Below, piece by piece: positions 8,528-17,040 of a stretch of DNA of 64,000 nucleotides. A program made the position numbers and the translations under genes. The stretch is from Spartobacteria bacterium. Its GTDB lineage: Bacteria > Verrucomicrobiota > Verrucomicrobiia > Chthoniobacterales > UBA10450. The notes beneath the pieces were generated by a model, which saw only the letters and a list, made by a program, of their open reading frames with translations, searched no databases and was not told where the DNA came from. The stretch spans positions 95,926 to 159,925 of the forward strand of contig PMTM01000012.1 in the NCBI GenBank assembly GCA_003167365.1, in the 5' to 3' direction. Each line of letters begins with the position of its first letter. Within the stretch, counting starts at the first letter, position 1.

Positions 8528-9412
8528 ATGAACACTAATACAAAACTCCTATTGCTCATCCCAGCTCTCCTTTCTTCGCTGCCTGTGCTTGCGATAGAGG
8601 TAACCGAATTTGAGGGCGGCGCTCACGCATTTCCGGCGTTGTTGGACTCGGCCGGAAAAAAGCTCGCCGACGGTGACTTCTCTCAGTGGATCGAAGATGA
8701 CCGGCTGCACATCAGAATCATTTATAAGTTCGGCCATCGCCAGCGCATCGAGGAGAACGCGGTTTTCCGGCAAAAACCGGAACTGATTCAGGACGAATGG
8801 TCGTGGCGTGAACTGAGAGAGGGGCAGCTTTATCGCGAATTCGCGGTGGATTTCAGATCGCAGACGGCGACGGCGCAGAAGCGTGACAAGGACGATCTAA
8901 AACATTGGTCCGAAAAGATCGACATCCAAATTGGTCGCGCATACGCCGGATTTGGTTTCGCGCTTGCGCTTCAGAATCTGCGCAAACGCCTCATTGATGG
9001 AGAACGGATCGAGCTGCAAGCAATCGGCTTCAATCCGAAGCCGCAAGTCGTCGCGGTGGAGCTTTCGCATGGCGGCGTGGACGAGATGAAAATGTCGGAC
9101 CGCTCGCTCGAAGGCGACCGCTTCATCATCCATCCGAAAATTCCGGCAATAGCCAAGCTTTTGGTCAAAGTGCCCGACACGCAGATTTGGTTAACGAAAC
9201 CGCCGGCCAGCTTCCTCCGGTGGGAAGGACCGATGGCCGAGCCTAATGACCCCATCATCCGCGTCGATCTCGTCCCGGGTGCTGAGAGCGGACCAGCAAA
9301 GCCTGTCGAAACAAACGAGGAACAGCAGAAACATTCTCCCGAACAACTCGGTCAGATAACACACGGTCGCTCCTTGCATGTGGCGCAGGTGATAAAATCG
9401 CAAGGTAAGTGA
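8528..9412 (+). CDS. secreted protein of unknown function
   Basis: I do not recognise this 294-residue protein. It starts with a clear signal peptide (KLLLLIPALLSSLPVLA, cleavage near residue 22), so it should be exported. The mature part is soluble, charged, with mixed alpha/beta character, WSWRELREGQLYREF near residue 95 and a conserved-looking KFGHRQRIEE before it. The last 35 residues are rich in E, Q and K and probably disordered. No membrane segment or enzymatic motif stands out. It stands alone, with a repeat-like site after its stop. Confidence 0.7.
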   Translation: MNTNTKLLLLIPALLSSLPVLAIEVTEFEGGAHAFPALLDSAGKKLADGDFSQWIEDDRLHIRIIYKFGHRQRIEENAVFRQKPELIQDEWSWRELREGQLYREFAVDFRSQTATAQKRDKDDLKHWSEKIDIQIGRAYAGFGFALALQNLRKRLIDGERIELQAIGFNPKPQVVAVELSHGGVDEMKMSDRSLEGDRFIIHPKIPAIAKLLVKVPDTQIWLTKPPASFLRWEGPMAEPNDPIIRVDLVPGAESGPAKPVETNEEQQKHSPEQLGQITHGRSLHVAQVIKSQGK

Positions 9413-9474
9413 CTAAGCGAGGCCGACGGTAGACATAACGCCGGGGAGCCGTCGGTTGCATTGCTTGGTTAGGC
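9409..9474 (-). repeat. attC-like / QAMQPTA-type dispersed repeat
   Basis: On the minus strand this begins with GCCTAACC, which fits the integron core RYYYAAC, followed by CAAGCAATGCAACCGACGG. An inverted arm pair CCGACGG/CCGTCGG lies at 9449-9455 and 9423-9429, and a degenerate GCTTAG closes it. One frame reads NQAMQPTA, a peptide I remember from a dispersed repeat in environmental genomes. It lies just after the stop of the methyltransferase-like gene, where an attC site would be. The stem is weak, so a decayed site or another repeat is possible. Confidence 0.35.
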
Positions 9475-9490
9475 CATGCGCGTGTCCCAT

Positions 9491-10060
9491 TCAAAATATT
9501 CCCGGCAGCAGTCGTTTAGTGCGCCGGGTGTAGGCGGCGTAACCCTCTCCCAAGTTGGCAAGGAGAGCTCTTTCCTCCACTCGGATGCGGTGGAACAGGA
9601 CAAGGAACGTGGGAACTACAATAACGAACAAGCTTAACGCCGTGCCGAGCACTACGGCGAGGCCCGCACACTGCAAAAGCAAACCAGTGTAGGAAGGATG
9701 GCGCACAACATGGTAAGGACCGGTGTCCACGACTTGGTGGTCGCGCGCTATCGCCACGTCCACCGAGAAGAAACGGCCCAAGTGCACGATGGCCCACCAG
9801 CGCAACGTCGTGCCAGCGGCAAAGAGACCCGCCCCGAACCACGGCCAGGGGAGGCCGGGGAGCAACCTCGGACCGACGTTGCTGAGCCCGGCAAAGTGAC
9901 CGACGGTGATCGAGCCGGCAATTACCACCCAGAGCAAAAGGTGAGAGCCCCGATCCAGCCGCGTGCTCGGAGCTCGGGAGGCAGGTCGTCGCCAGACCAG
10001 AGCAAGCTCGGAAACTAGCAACACGGCATCCAAAATAAGGTAGAGCGGCGGGAAAAACAT
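9491..10060 (-). CDS. isoprenylcysteine carboxyl methyltransferase-like membrane protein
   Basis: This 189-residue multi-spanning protein has the signature of the ICMT/phospholipid-methyltransferase family: GPYHVVRHPSYTG at 114-126 and a following glutamate pair in RIRVEER (162-163), which form the SAM pocket. Hydrophobic segments are near residues 5-22, 40-60, 72-90 and 125-157. Bacterial members methylate small or lipid substrates that are usually unknown. The gene has an unusual setting: GTTAGAC ten bases before its ATG and GCCTAAC 16 bases after its stop, the boundaries expected of an integron cassette. Confidence 0.85.
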   Translation of the reverse strand: MFFPPLYLILDAVLLVSELALVWRRPASRAPSTRLDRGSHLLLWVVIAGSITVGHFAGLSNVGPRLLPGLPWPWFGAGLFAAGTTLRWWAIVHLGRFFSVDVAIARDHQVVDTGPYHVVRHPSYTGLLLQCAGLAVVLGTALSLFVIVVPTFLVLFHRIRVEERALLANLGEGYAAYTRRTKRLLPGIF

Positions 10061-10342
10061 GATGTTGGCGGTCTAACGAGAAGGTAGCTCAGCTACCGCT
10101 GGTTCTAGCAAGGTAGTAATTTCATCCAAGCTCCAAACGTGACCAGAAACGCCAGCTGATTGCCGCAGAGCCGTGTATTACCATTTCACTTTTTGCTGGC
10201 GGTCCTCTCGCGACCATCCCAAAATAAAAATCGATACAACTGTCACGTCAGCGAACACTCACGCAACTAAAGTTGCTCTATTGCGCGTGGCGAGTTGAAA
10301 TCTACACGCTGGCTAATGACCGCGGAACCAGTGTGTCTCGCG
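10061..10342. other. gap with a possible second attC-like end
   Basis: No gene seen. On the minus strand GTTAGAC (10071-10077) is preceded by a hairpin, GGTAGCT and AGCTACC around one base, and by a degenerate AGAAC, giving a short attC-like outline. The rest shows nothing I can name. Confidence 0.3.
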
Positions 10343-11284
10343 TCAATCGTCGTGCTTCGGTGTCGAATTTCCATTTTGGTGCCACTGAGTGGAGAGAAAG
10401 CGCACCACGGCCTCTCGATACTGGTCGGTCGATTGGCCAAGCGTCTCGTGCGTGCAGTTATCGAAAACAACGAGCGTTTTGTCTCGACTTGGCGTCGCGT
10501 CGTACAGGGCGCGCACGTCGCTGGGCACCGCGATTTCATCTTGTGCGCGGGCGATGAACAGGATGGGAAGATTCTGGATCTGGCGCACGGCCACGCGCGC
10601 GTCGACCACGTCCGGCGAGGTCTTTACCCCCGTGATAAGGTGGTAGGCTAGTTTTGACATCTGGGTGACACCGGGTAGCCGGACGAATCTCAACCACAAG
10701 CGGGTGCCCCATCCCAACGTGGGGTCGCGTAGCGCCTGATCGATCGTGCGATCCATCATCTCGCGATGGCCGGCAATGGGAGCGTCGGCAATCACTCCGC
10801 TGACACCAGCGGTCATAGCTGCGTGCAACGTCGCGACAGCGCCATATGAAAATCCGAACAATATGATCGGCTCAGCGGCGCCGTGTTGTTGCGCCCACGC
10901 AACGGCCGCGCGAAGATCGTCCGCCTCTTGGTACCCAAGACTGGGAAACCGACCGCCACTACGACCGTGTGCGCGGAGATCGACGGCCAGAGCGTTGTAG
11001 CCGATGTCGTGTACCCAAGCGGCGCGGCGCAGCATTGCCGAGCTGTTTGTTCCTATTCCATGCGCCAGAATGACGGTACCGCGCGGCGGCTGTGCGGCCG
11101 GTATCCAGCGCGCAACGATCGTGACTGCATCGCTCGTACGAAATGAGACTCTGTCGGAGACCAGCCGGAACTGTGCTGGTGTGGCAAATTCTTTCTGCCG
11201 GAGCGGATGCGAGGTACATCCAACGGAGAGAAACGTTGCCGCGATTGCGCGGCTGATTGCTTCGGGGCGCGGCTGACCTTTCAT
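10343..11284 (-). CDS. alpha/beta-hydrolase lipoprotein
   Basis: This 313-residue alpha/beta-hydrolase has the oxyanion loop HGIG (75-78), nucleophile elbow GFSYG with Ser146, acid Asp249 in RAQDE and His279 in CTHE. This is the fold of BAAT/lipase-like serine hydrolases that act on esters or peptides. The N-terminus (IAATFLSVGC) ends in a plausible lipobox with Cys23, so it is probably envelope-anchored. The ATG overlaps a TGA of an upstream 92-codon frame (11281-11559, minus) that I do not consider convincing. Substrate unknown. Confidence 0.85.
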   Translation of the reverse strand: MKGQPRPEAISRAIAATFLSVGCTSHPLRQKEFATPAQFRLVSDRVSFRTSDAVTIVARWIPAAQPPRGTVILAHGIGTNSSAMLRRAAWVHDIGYNALAVDLRAHGRSGGRFPSLGYQEADDLRAAVAWAQQHGAAEPIILFGFSYGAVATLHAAMTAGVSGVIADAPIAGHREMMDRTIDQALRDPTLGWGTRLWLRFVRLPGVTQMSKLAYHLITGVKTSPDVVDARVAVRQIQNLPILFIARAQDEIAVPSDVRALYDATPSRDKTLVVFDNCTHETLGQSTDQYREAVVRFLSTQWHQNGNSTPKHDD

Positions 11285-11679
11285 AAACGCGTCCGAGATC
11301 TGCGGACATCAAGGTACCGGAGAAAGGCACTCGCCAGTTCGGCGGCGAGGCCGTCATCCGATAGACCGTGTGCGGCAGTCGTAGCAGATGAAACGACAAC
11401 CAATTCGCGCAGCGTGCATAATACCATAGCAAAGACGAGCCGCACTTCACACCGATTCGAAAACGAGTCAAGGAGTTCCCCGCCTGCGAAGGAAGAGCAT
11501 TTATGCTTGCTGTCACCCGAGCTACAATGATGCCATACCGACAAGTAATGACCGGCCAAACGGATTTCGCGACAATTCGAAAGAGGGAGTCGAGAATTAC
11601 AAAGACCTTGAAGCAGGGCGATTCAGCGAACATACAGTGGTGTTCCACAACTTTTTGCTAGGTCGGCGACCGCAGTCGA
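11285..11679. other. 395-bp gap without a supported gene
   Basis: Base composition drops relative to neighbours. A 92-codon minus-strand frame ends in an ATGA overlap with the hydrolase start, but its sequence has no recognisable domain. The right part leads into the decayed hydrolase. Nothing else is visible. Confidence 0.4.
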
Positions 11680-12011
11680 TTTTGCGCAGCAGGAATTTGT
11701 AAGAATTACATTTGGGAAGATATCTTGGAAGCGCTTAAGAAACTTCATGTCGCGCTCGACCATTATTTGGGCCGGCCCTACGACTATCATTGCGCGCCGG
11801 GAGATATTGTTCCGAGCTGGTCTATGACGCTCACCGCGACGCGTTCGGCGTCAAACTCGGGCAATGGCAGCCGCTGCGCGATCTCGACTGGAAACCATTT
11901 GAGAAGTTGATTCGCGCGAGTGAGATCGACGTTCCGCTCGAAAGACCGATCATTACGCCAGTAGGGCTGACGCGCTCCGACTTGCTAAAGCGCGTTTACC
12001 CAAAGAACTAA
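11680..12011 (+). pseudogene. YiiX/YebB-like permuted papain hydrolase remnant (frameshifted)
   Basis: Two frames join into one recognisable C-terminal half. The first reads DILEALKKLHVALDHYLGRP, then YDYH and APGD up to about 11800. The second, from about 11790, reads YCSELVYDAHRDAFG and continues to LLKRVYP before TAA at 12009. The YCSELVY motif holds the catalytic Cys of YiiX-type NlpC/P60-superfamily enzymes. A few bases are missing between APGD and YCSE, and the N-terminal catalytic His region and start codon are absent. This is a truncated, frameshifted relic unless the break is a sequencing error. Confidence 0.65.
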
Positions 12012-12070
12012 AACTCCACCGAACGGCTGGCCAGGCCAGGTTAAGAAGCCCGGCGGAGTTCTCTGCCAAA

Positions 12071-12139
12071 TTGTAGTGGCGGTCGCCGCGGCGACCGCAG
12101 AACACCGATGTGCGGCTGAGGACAGCCGCCTCTACATCA
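12071..12139. repeat. family F hairpin element (TGTAG...CTACA)
   Basis: The element is bounded by TGTAG (12072) and CTACA (12132-12136) and holds two hairpins: GCGGTCGC/GCGACCGC around CGCG, and GCGGCT/AGCCGC around GAGGAC. Similar elements occur at 22197, 30430, 32294, 44990 and 54687. Here it lies between the pseudogene and the 3' end of the PDZ gene, where it could help end transcription. Confidence 0.6.
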
Positions 12140-13180
12140 AATCACCACAGTGCGAGAAAACCAGGGATACCAATTATTTGAGACCTGCTCCTTCGACGCG
12201 CCGTTGTCGTCCTCATCATTCATATCGGAGTCCTCGTCGTTGTCGTTGTCATCCGAAGACATGACCGAGGGGATGTCCCTTTGCTGCAACTTGTCGAAAC
12301 GCTGACGGACGTCCGCCGGCACCTTGTCGAGATCTTCCTTGGTTTCGACCGGCCCGCTGAAAAGGAGTTTGCCTTGCGGATCTTTGGCCGTGAGCACTTT
12401 CTTGCCGTCCACCGTTTCGATTTTCATTTCGCCTTTGTCATCGGAGAAAACGATTTGCGCTTTGCCGATATCGATCCTGGTCGACTTCAGCGCGCCGTCG
12501 TCTTTCGAATAAATCTTAACGTTGCCACGCGTGTCGCGCGCTTCGTCGCGCGCACGCCTCACTTCTTCGCTCGCCTTCATCACGGCGTCGTGAATCATGC
12601 CACGCTGTTCGCCCGCCTGCTCCCTTAAATTGTTTTTCAAGTCCTGGAGTCTTTCCTTCAGATTCCCCAGGTCGACATTGCCGAAGTCGCCGTCGAAATT
12701 GAAATCCCAATTCCCGTCGTGTCCCGGCATGAAGGCATGCCGGTTCGGCACTTCCTTTTTCACCAGTTTCACACTGACTTTCTGTTCCTGGCCCTTGCGC
12801 AAAACAGTAAGCGTCACGGTTGTGCCTTCGGAGAAAGTCTGGAGGAGCTTTCGGAGCTGCCCCGGTTCGAGCAGAATTTGGTCGTTCAACATTTTGAGGA
12901 TGTCGTTCTGTTGCACGCCGGCGGCGGCCGCCGGTCCATCTGGAACGACATAATCGACGACGAGTCCAAATCCTTTGGCCAGACCAAGCTGATCGCTGAC
13001 CACGCTCGGAACCGTCGATGTTTCGACGCCGAGAAATGTCACCGGGACTTTCGGCATTCTTTCGTGCGGATTTGGTGGAATAGGCGGCACCGGCGGAACG
13101 GGTGGCGCTGGCGATTGGGCGAATCCTGCGATGGGCAGGAGCGCGATGGCGGCAATAGTGGCGATGGATTTAATTTTCAT
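12137..13180 (-). CDS. secreted PDZ-domain protein with acidic tail
   Basis: This 347-residue protein has a signal peptide (SIATIAAIALLPIAGFAQ), a proline-rich linker (residues 24-38) and one PDZ domain at about 47-140 (FLGVETSTVPS, then GLVVDYVVPDGPAAAAGVQ). A charged helical stretch follows, then a strongly acidic tail (DDNDNDEDSDMNDEDD). There is no protease domain, so it is probably an adaptor or sensor in the periplasm. An in-frame ATG 43 codons upstream gives no signal peptide, so 13180 is chosen. It lies 44 bp after the anti-sigma candidate, suggesting a three-gene sigma operon. Confidence 0.82.
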   Translation of the reverse strand: MKIKSIATIAAIALLPIAGFAQSPAPPVPPVPPIPPNPHERMPKVPVTFLGVETSTVPSVVSDQLGLAKGFGLVVDYVVPDGPAAAAGVQQNDILKMLNDQILLEPGQLRKLLQTFSEGTTVTLTVLRKGQEQKVSVKLVKKEVPNRHAFMPGHDGNWDFNFDGDFGNVDLGNLKERLQDLKNNLREQAGEQRGMIHDAVMKASEEVRRARDEARDTRGNVKIYSKDDGALKSTRIDIGKAQIVFSDDKGEMKIETVDGKKVLTAKDPQGKLLFSGPVETKEDLDKVPADVRQRFDKLQQRDIPSVMSSDDNDNDEDSDMNDEDDNGASKEQVSNNWYPWFSRTVVI

Positions 13181-13224
13181 GGTTTTGTTGGTTAAGGGTC
13201 CGAGACGGACTGGTATCGAAAAAT

Positions 13225-13725
13225 TCATTGGCCGGAAACAGGAGTGAGCACGACTTCCTCGCTTGGATAAGAAACTCGCAGCGACGCGCCCGTGTTCGGA
13301 TTGCGCCACTGCAACGTCTCGCGCTTCTGATAACGGATCCGGCGCATCGGCTCTTCGTATCCCGCGGTGAAGTGCAGACCTTCGTCGTGCGTGTGGTAGA
13401 CGACTTGCGTGGCACCGGTTGGAATGAAGGACGAGATCGAGCTGGGCGACGGAGCCGGAGTATTTTGCGCGACCCGATTCGTTTGCGCCGGCGTGCGATC
13501 GACGTTGATGCGCGCAAAGACGAGAAACGCAGCGGCGGCGGCAAGACCGAGCCCAAGCGAAAGCCAGTTCAAATGAAACCGTCGTGGCTTCGTTACGATG
13601 GCCGCGGTAATGGCCGATCTATCCGCCTCCGCCAACGCGCATTCGATTCGCGCCGCCAAATCCTCCGACGGTCGCGCCGGGCGCAGCTTCTTCAGTTCGT
13701 TCTCGATCTCGGAGAAATCGTTCAT
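13225..13725 (-). CDS. membrane-anchored anti-sigma factor candidate
   Basis: This 166-residue protein has a short cytoplasmic N-terminus (MNDFSEIENELKKLRPARP), one membrane helix around residues 53-70 (LGLGLAAAAAFLVFA), a proline/serine/threonine linker and a small extracytoplasmic domain. I recognise no named family. The ATG overlaps the sigma factor stop (ATGA), the usual position of an anti-sigma factor, and the topology fits; it lacks an obvious zinc-binding HxxxCxxC. Function is inferred from context. Confidence 0.65.
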   Translation of the reverse strand: MNDFSEIENELKKLRPARPSEDLAARIECALAEADRSAITAAIVTKPRRFHLNWLSLGLGLAAAAAFLVFARINVDRTPAQTNRVAQNTPAPSPSSISSFIPTGATQVVYHTHDEGLHFTAGYEEPMRRIRYQKRETLQWRNPNTGASLRVSYPSEEVVLTPVSGQ

Positions 13726-14213
13726 TGCGTTTGAAAATTTTTCTTCAGCGCGTTGAGCGCGTAGCGGTAACGCGAAGCGGCGGTGTTGTGGGAAATGCCG
13801 AGCGCGGTCGCGATCTCGGCGAAAGTGAGTTCGCTCCAGATTTTCATGACCAGCACCTCGCGTTGTTCGTGCGGCAAGCGATCGATGGCGGCAACGAGCG
13901 CTTGTTGCGATTCGTCGACGAGTTCGAATTGCGGCTCGATCGATTGTTCCGCATCGGAAAAAGCTTCGGCCTCACGTCGCGCCCGCCGGCTATCGCGCCG
14001 AATGAGATCAAGTGCGATCGAGCGCACCGTTGCATAAAGTAGAGCGCGGTTGTCGATCCGGTGGTTGCGTCGCCAGAATTTGACGAAAGCTTCCTGAACG
14101 ATGTCCTCGGCATCAGTGGGCGACCGGACCCATTGCCGCGCAAAAAGCAGCAGGCCGGGTCCGAACTCGGAAAAACAAACTTTCCAATCTTCATGGGTAG
14201 CGACATTGTCCAT
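13722..14213 (-). CDS. ECF RNA polymerase sigma factor (sigma-70 family)
   Basis: This 163-residue protein has only sigma regions 2 and 4. Region 2 contains the core-binding DAEDIVQEAFVKFWRR (about 38-53). Region 4 contains LPHEQREVLVMKIWSELTFA followed by EIATALGISHNTAASRYRYA, the helix-turn-helix for the -35 element. It would direct RNA polymerase to envelope or stress genes, probably including its own operon. The downstream membrane protein overlaps its stop and is the likely regulator. A divergent gene begins 48 bp away. Confidence 0.9.
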   Translation of the reverse strand: MDNVATHEDWKVCFSEFGPGLLLFARQWVRSPTDAEDIVQEAFVKFWRRNHRIDNRALLYATVRSIALDLIRRDSRRARREAEAFSDAEQSIEPQFELVDESQQALVAAIDRLPHEQREVLVMKIWSELTFAEIATALGISHNTAASRYRYALNALKKNFQTQ

Positions 14214-14260
14214 GACCTATTCACGGTCTTTTATAATCAAGACGCCGCCAACCCCTGATT

Positions 14261-15124
14261 TTGTTTAAAGCGCTTACAATTTTTTCCCTGACTGCGATGC
14301 TCGCTTTGGTCGGATTGCACGCCGAAGAGGTCGATCTTGAAAAAATAGCCGGTGAATTGGTCCAAGCGGAAACTGATTACGGCAAGCTCGCGCTGGAAAA
14401 GGGATTTCGCGCCGCGTCCATTCATGTTTTCGCGGATGACGGCATCATGTTCGCGCCCGGGCCCGTTAATGGAACAAAATATTGGCAAAAACAAACGGAA
14501 GAACCGCTCCTGATCTGGCGGCCAGCTTTCGCCACCGTCGCCCGTACCGGCGAGCTTGGGTACACGACCGGACCCTGGGAATTGAAGAAAGCGCGCGACG
14601 ATGCGAAGGCGCAAGCGTTTGGACAATACGTCACGATTTGGAAAAAGGGCGCGGACGGCGCATGGAAAGTCGTGGTTGATGTCGGCGTCGAACATTCACA
14701 GCCAATAGAGCAGCCGGGCGAAGTCGAAACTTTTTTACCCGAGTTCCACATTTTTCAACCCGAGTCCGCCCGCGAGAAATTGGAAACCGCGGAACGCACT
14801 TTCGCCGAACTGTTAAGCACGGACGCCGGCTCGGCCGTTATTGCCAAAGCGAGCGACGATGTTCGCATTCTTCGGCGCGGCGTGTCTCCGGCCATCGGGA
14901 AAACGGCCGCGCGCTTAATGCTCAGCTCCGACCACGGAAAGACGAAGCGCATTCGCGCGGGAGGCGACATCAGCCGTTCCAACGATCTCGCCTACAGTTA
15001 CGGCGAGTATTCGACCGAGCGCACCAATGTTACCGAGCAGGGTATTTATCTTTCGATCTGGCAACTCGATCTCAACACCGATTGGAGACTCGTTCTCGAT
15101 CTTCAGAAACGCGCGGCCAAGTAA
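14261..15124 (+). CDS. secreted protein with two SnoaL/DUF4440-like domains
   Basis: This 287-residue protein has a signal peptide (ALTIFSLTAMLALVGLHA). Two similar alpha+beta segments follow at about 25-150 and 165-285; each starts with an ALEKGFRAAS or TDAGSAVIAK type helix and ends with a WKKGADGAWKVVVDV or WQLDLNTDWRLVLDL strand pair. This matches the NTF2-like SnoaL/DUF4440 fold, often a ligand-binding or isomerase scaffold. The frame begins with TTG at 14261; an internal ATG at 14297 would cut the signal peptide. It is divergent from the sigma operon and may be one of its targets. Confidence 0.7.
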   Translation: MFKALTIFSLTAMLALVGLHAEEVDLEKIAGELVQAETDYGKLALEKGFRAASIHVFADDGIMFAPGPVNGTKYWQKQTEEPLLIWRPAFATVARTGELGYTTGPWELKKARDDAKAQAFGQYVTIWKKGADGAWKVVVDVGVEHSQPIEQPGEVETFLPEFHIFQPESAREKLETAERTFAELLSTDAGSAVIAKASDDVRILRRGVSPAIGKTAARLMLSSDHGKTKRIRAGGDISRSNDLAYSYGEYSTERTNVTEQGIYLSIWQLDLNTDWRLVLDLQKRAAK

Positions 15125-15134
15125 AATCAGATTG

Positions 15135-15905
15135 TCATTCTGCGATTCGATTTTTTCCCACGTCCCAGCGGCCCAGCGCGGGTTTTGGCGAAGCGGCCGC
15201 CCAGGCGATATCGCGCACGAATAAATTGTAGGGCAATTTCAAATACGGATGGCGCTCCGCCGTGCCGCTCAATGGCAGATAATCCACTTCGTGAAAATAA
15301 AACCTGAGCAGTTGATCCAGTTCCTTAAACGAAAAGTGGTGAACGTGCGTTTGTTCGCCCGAGAGCCGTTTCCCGCGCATCACTTTCCAGCGCCGATGCA
15401 GATGATAATCGAGCGGCACGGAGCCGACATAGACGCTGCGCGGGTCCTTCTTTAAAATCCGATGCACCTCGCGAACGATAATCGAGGGGTAAGGCAAGTG
15501 TTCCAGTACCTCGGTCATCATCACGGCGTCGAAACTTTCATCCTGAAAACCGATGCCGAATGTAATATCCATTTCAGCGCAGGGAATGCCTGACTCACGC
15601 GCGACCGCCAAGGCTTCCGTGTCAACGTCGACACCGATCCACTGAATCAGGTCGACCATTTTGATTAGAACGCCGCCGCGGCATCCCACGTCCAATCCCA
15701 AGCTCTGCCGGTCGTACCCGCGCGCCTCGAGAAACTTCCGGTAAAATGGCGCCTTGATTTCTTCGTGCTGCGTCCCCGAACGCGTGTAATAGCCGAGGTT
15801 GCGCTTGGTCTCGTGATACTGTTCGTAGAACTCGCGGATTAAACGAGCGCCGCGATTTGGCTCATTCAAAAAAAGCTCTTCGGGAAATCTTGGGCTTTCG
15901 CTCAT
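15135..15905 (-). CDS. class I SAM-dependent methyltransferase
   Basis: This 256-residue soluble protein has a Rossmann methyltransferase core. Motif I is LGLDVGCRGG (about 89-98), the acidic SAM-ribose contact is GVDVD, and the post-motif MMTEVLEHLPYP is typical of UbiE/methyltransf_11 proteins. It lies just downstream of the GH26-like lipoprotein and the large glycosyltransferase fusion on the same strand, so a role in modifying a sugar or lipid-linked intermediate is plausible. Substrate is not shown by the sequence. Confidence 0.8.
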   Translation of the reverse strand: MSESPRFPEELFLNEPNRGARLIREFYEQYHETKRNLGYYTRSGTQHEEIKAPFYRKFLEARGYDRQSLGLDVGCRGGVLIKMVDLIQWIGVDVDTEALAVARESGIPCAEMDITFGIGFQDESFDAVMMTEVLEHLPYPSIIVREVHRILKKDPRSVYVGSVPLDYHLHRRWKVMRGKRLSGEQTHVHHFSFKELDQLLRFYFHEVDYLPLSGTAERHPYLKLPYNLFVRDIAWAAASPKPALGRWDVGKNRIAE

Positions 15906-15912
15906 GATCGTA

Positions 15913-17004
15913 TCAATAGTGTGGAATCGCGCGCAGGATCAAATTACCCAACCAGTCCGGATGCGCGACGCCTTCGCGGTAAGCTTGTAGGGATTCCACG
16001 GAAGAATTGACGCGCAGGTTGCTGTACGATTGATCGAGATTTTGCCAGCGCTCATGCCAGTAGATTGCGGCTTTGATTCGTGGATAGCGCGTGCGAAAAA
16101 GTTCAAGGCCTTCTTTGATCCATTCACTCTTGTTTCCTGACTTCGGAAATTCGCCCGTCCCCCATTCCGCGATCATGATCGGCTTGTTCGGATCGAGGCC
16201 GCTCATTTCTTGATAAGGCCAGTCGATCAGAGACCGAACGTTCGCCCAAGGTTCGTCTCTGAACTGCTGGCCGTAAACGCTGAGGCCGAGCCAATCGACA
16301 TAGTCCGCGCCGGGGTAATAAGCCGGCGCGAAGTTCCAGGTTTCGAGCGGGTAGGAATAATTGTTGGTATGAAACATCCACTTGATGTTGGACACTCCTC
16401 GAGCGCGAACGCGATCGACCACATAGCGATAGGCCTGCTTGAAACGCTCGGGTCCCACCCATTTCGTGCCTTTCTCGTCGGCGCGCTGGTCGCGGCCGTA
16501 GTACGTGCCCGACCACGGAAACCATTCACCGTTCATTTCCACGCCGAAGGCGACGATCATCGGGTGCCCGAACGCCCGCGCGGCATCCGCCCACTTGTCG
16601 ATGTAGGCATCCCACTTTCCGGCGATGATTTCATTCAAGCCGAATTTGTCCGGTCCGCGGTTTTGTTCGTACGGTTTGTCCCACGGCGACCAAAACACCA
16701 CCGGCAAGGCGCCGTGCCGCCAGATCACATTTAGATTCGCGGTTGGAAAACTCTGCTCGCCCCAGTAACTGGACGACGCGATGACGGCCTGATGTTTCCC
16801 GACCATCTCCTCGAAATCTTCAATCATCTCCAGCGTGACTTCGTCTTCCGCCTCTCCGAAATCCATGAATGCTCCCGTGTAAACTCCGTGTTTCGGCAAA
16901 ACGATTTCGACCGGTCCATTTGGATCGACGTGCGATGCGGTGTGTTTGCCGCACGCGCCAAAACCGCACGCTAAGAGCGCGACCAACCCGGTCCTGGTAA
17001 ACAT
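15913..17004 (-). CDS. GH26-like glycoside hydrolase lipoprotein
   Basis: This 363-residue protein has a lipoprotein signal (LVALLACGFGAC, Cys18). A TIM-barrel follows, with FGVEMNGEWFPW carrying a candidate acid/base Glu156 and MIAEWGTGEFP carrying a candidate nucleophile Glu280, the two-glutamate pattern of clan GH-A family 26 (mannanases and related). WMFHTN and DYVDWLGLSVYG are further barrel strands. An ATG seven codons upstream (17025) falls inside a heptad repeat and would add MLNVRVW, so I choose 17004. The neighbouring synthase gene suggests it trims or degrades an exported polysaccharide. Confidence 0.8.
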   Translation of the reverse strand: MFTRTGLVALLACGFGACGKHTASHVDPNGPVEIVLPKHGVYTGAFMDFGEAEDEVTLEMIEDFEEMVGKHQAVIASSSYWGEQSFPTANLNVIWRHGALPVVFWSPWDKPYEQNRGPDKFGLNEIIAGKWDAYIDKWADAARAFGHPMIVAFGVEMNGEWFPWSGTYYGRDQRADEKGTKWVGPERFKQAYRYVVDRVRARGVSNIKWMFHTNNYSYPLETWNFAPAYYPGADYVDWLGLSVYGQQFRDEPWANVRSLIDWPYQEMSGLDPNKPIMIAEWGTGEFPKSGNKSEWIKEGLELFRTRYPRIKAAIYWHERWQNLDQSYSNLRVNSSVESLQAYREGVAHPDWLGNLILRAIPHY

Positions 17005-17013
17005 CCAAACCCG

Positions 17014-17040
17014 AACGTTCAACATTCAATTCCCAATCTT
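17014..17040 (-). repeat. family A heptanucleotide repeat (RRACGTT), short array
   Basis: On the minus strand the units are AAGATT, GGGAATT, GAATGTT and GAACGTT, a period of 7 bp. It separates the synthase stop from the GH26-like gene and contains a spurious in-frame ATG for the latter. Related arrays are at 20469, 21048, 30286 and 53440. Confidence 0.6.

Noticed and set aside
9255..9494. Minus-strand frame reading NQAMQPTAPRR
   Set aside because: The peptide is a chance translation of a dispersed repeat and overlaps the end of a real gene.
11281..11559. 92-codon minus-strand frame overlapping the hydrolase start by ATGA
   Set aside because: No recognisable domain or signal peptide, and the composition is unlike coding neighbours; kept only as a remark.
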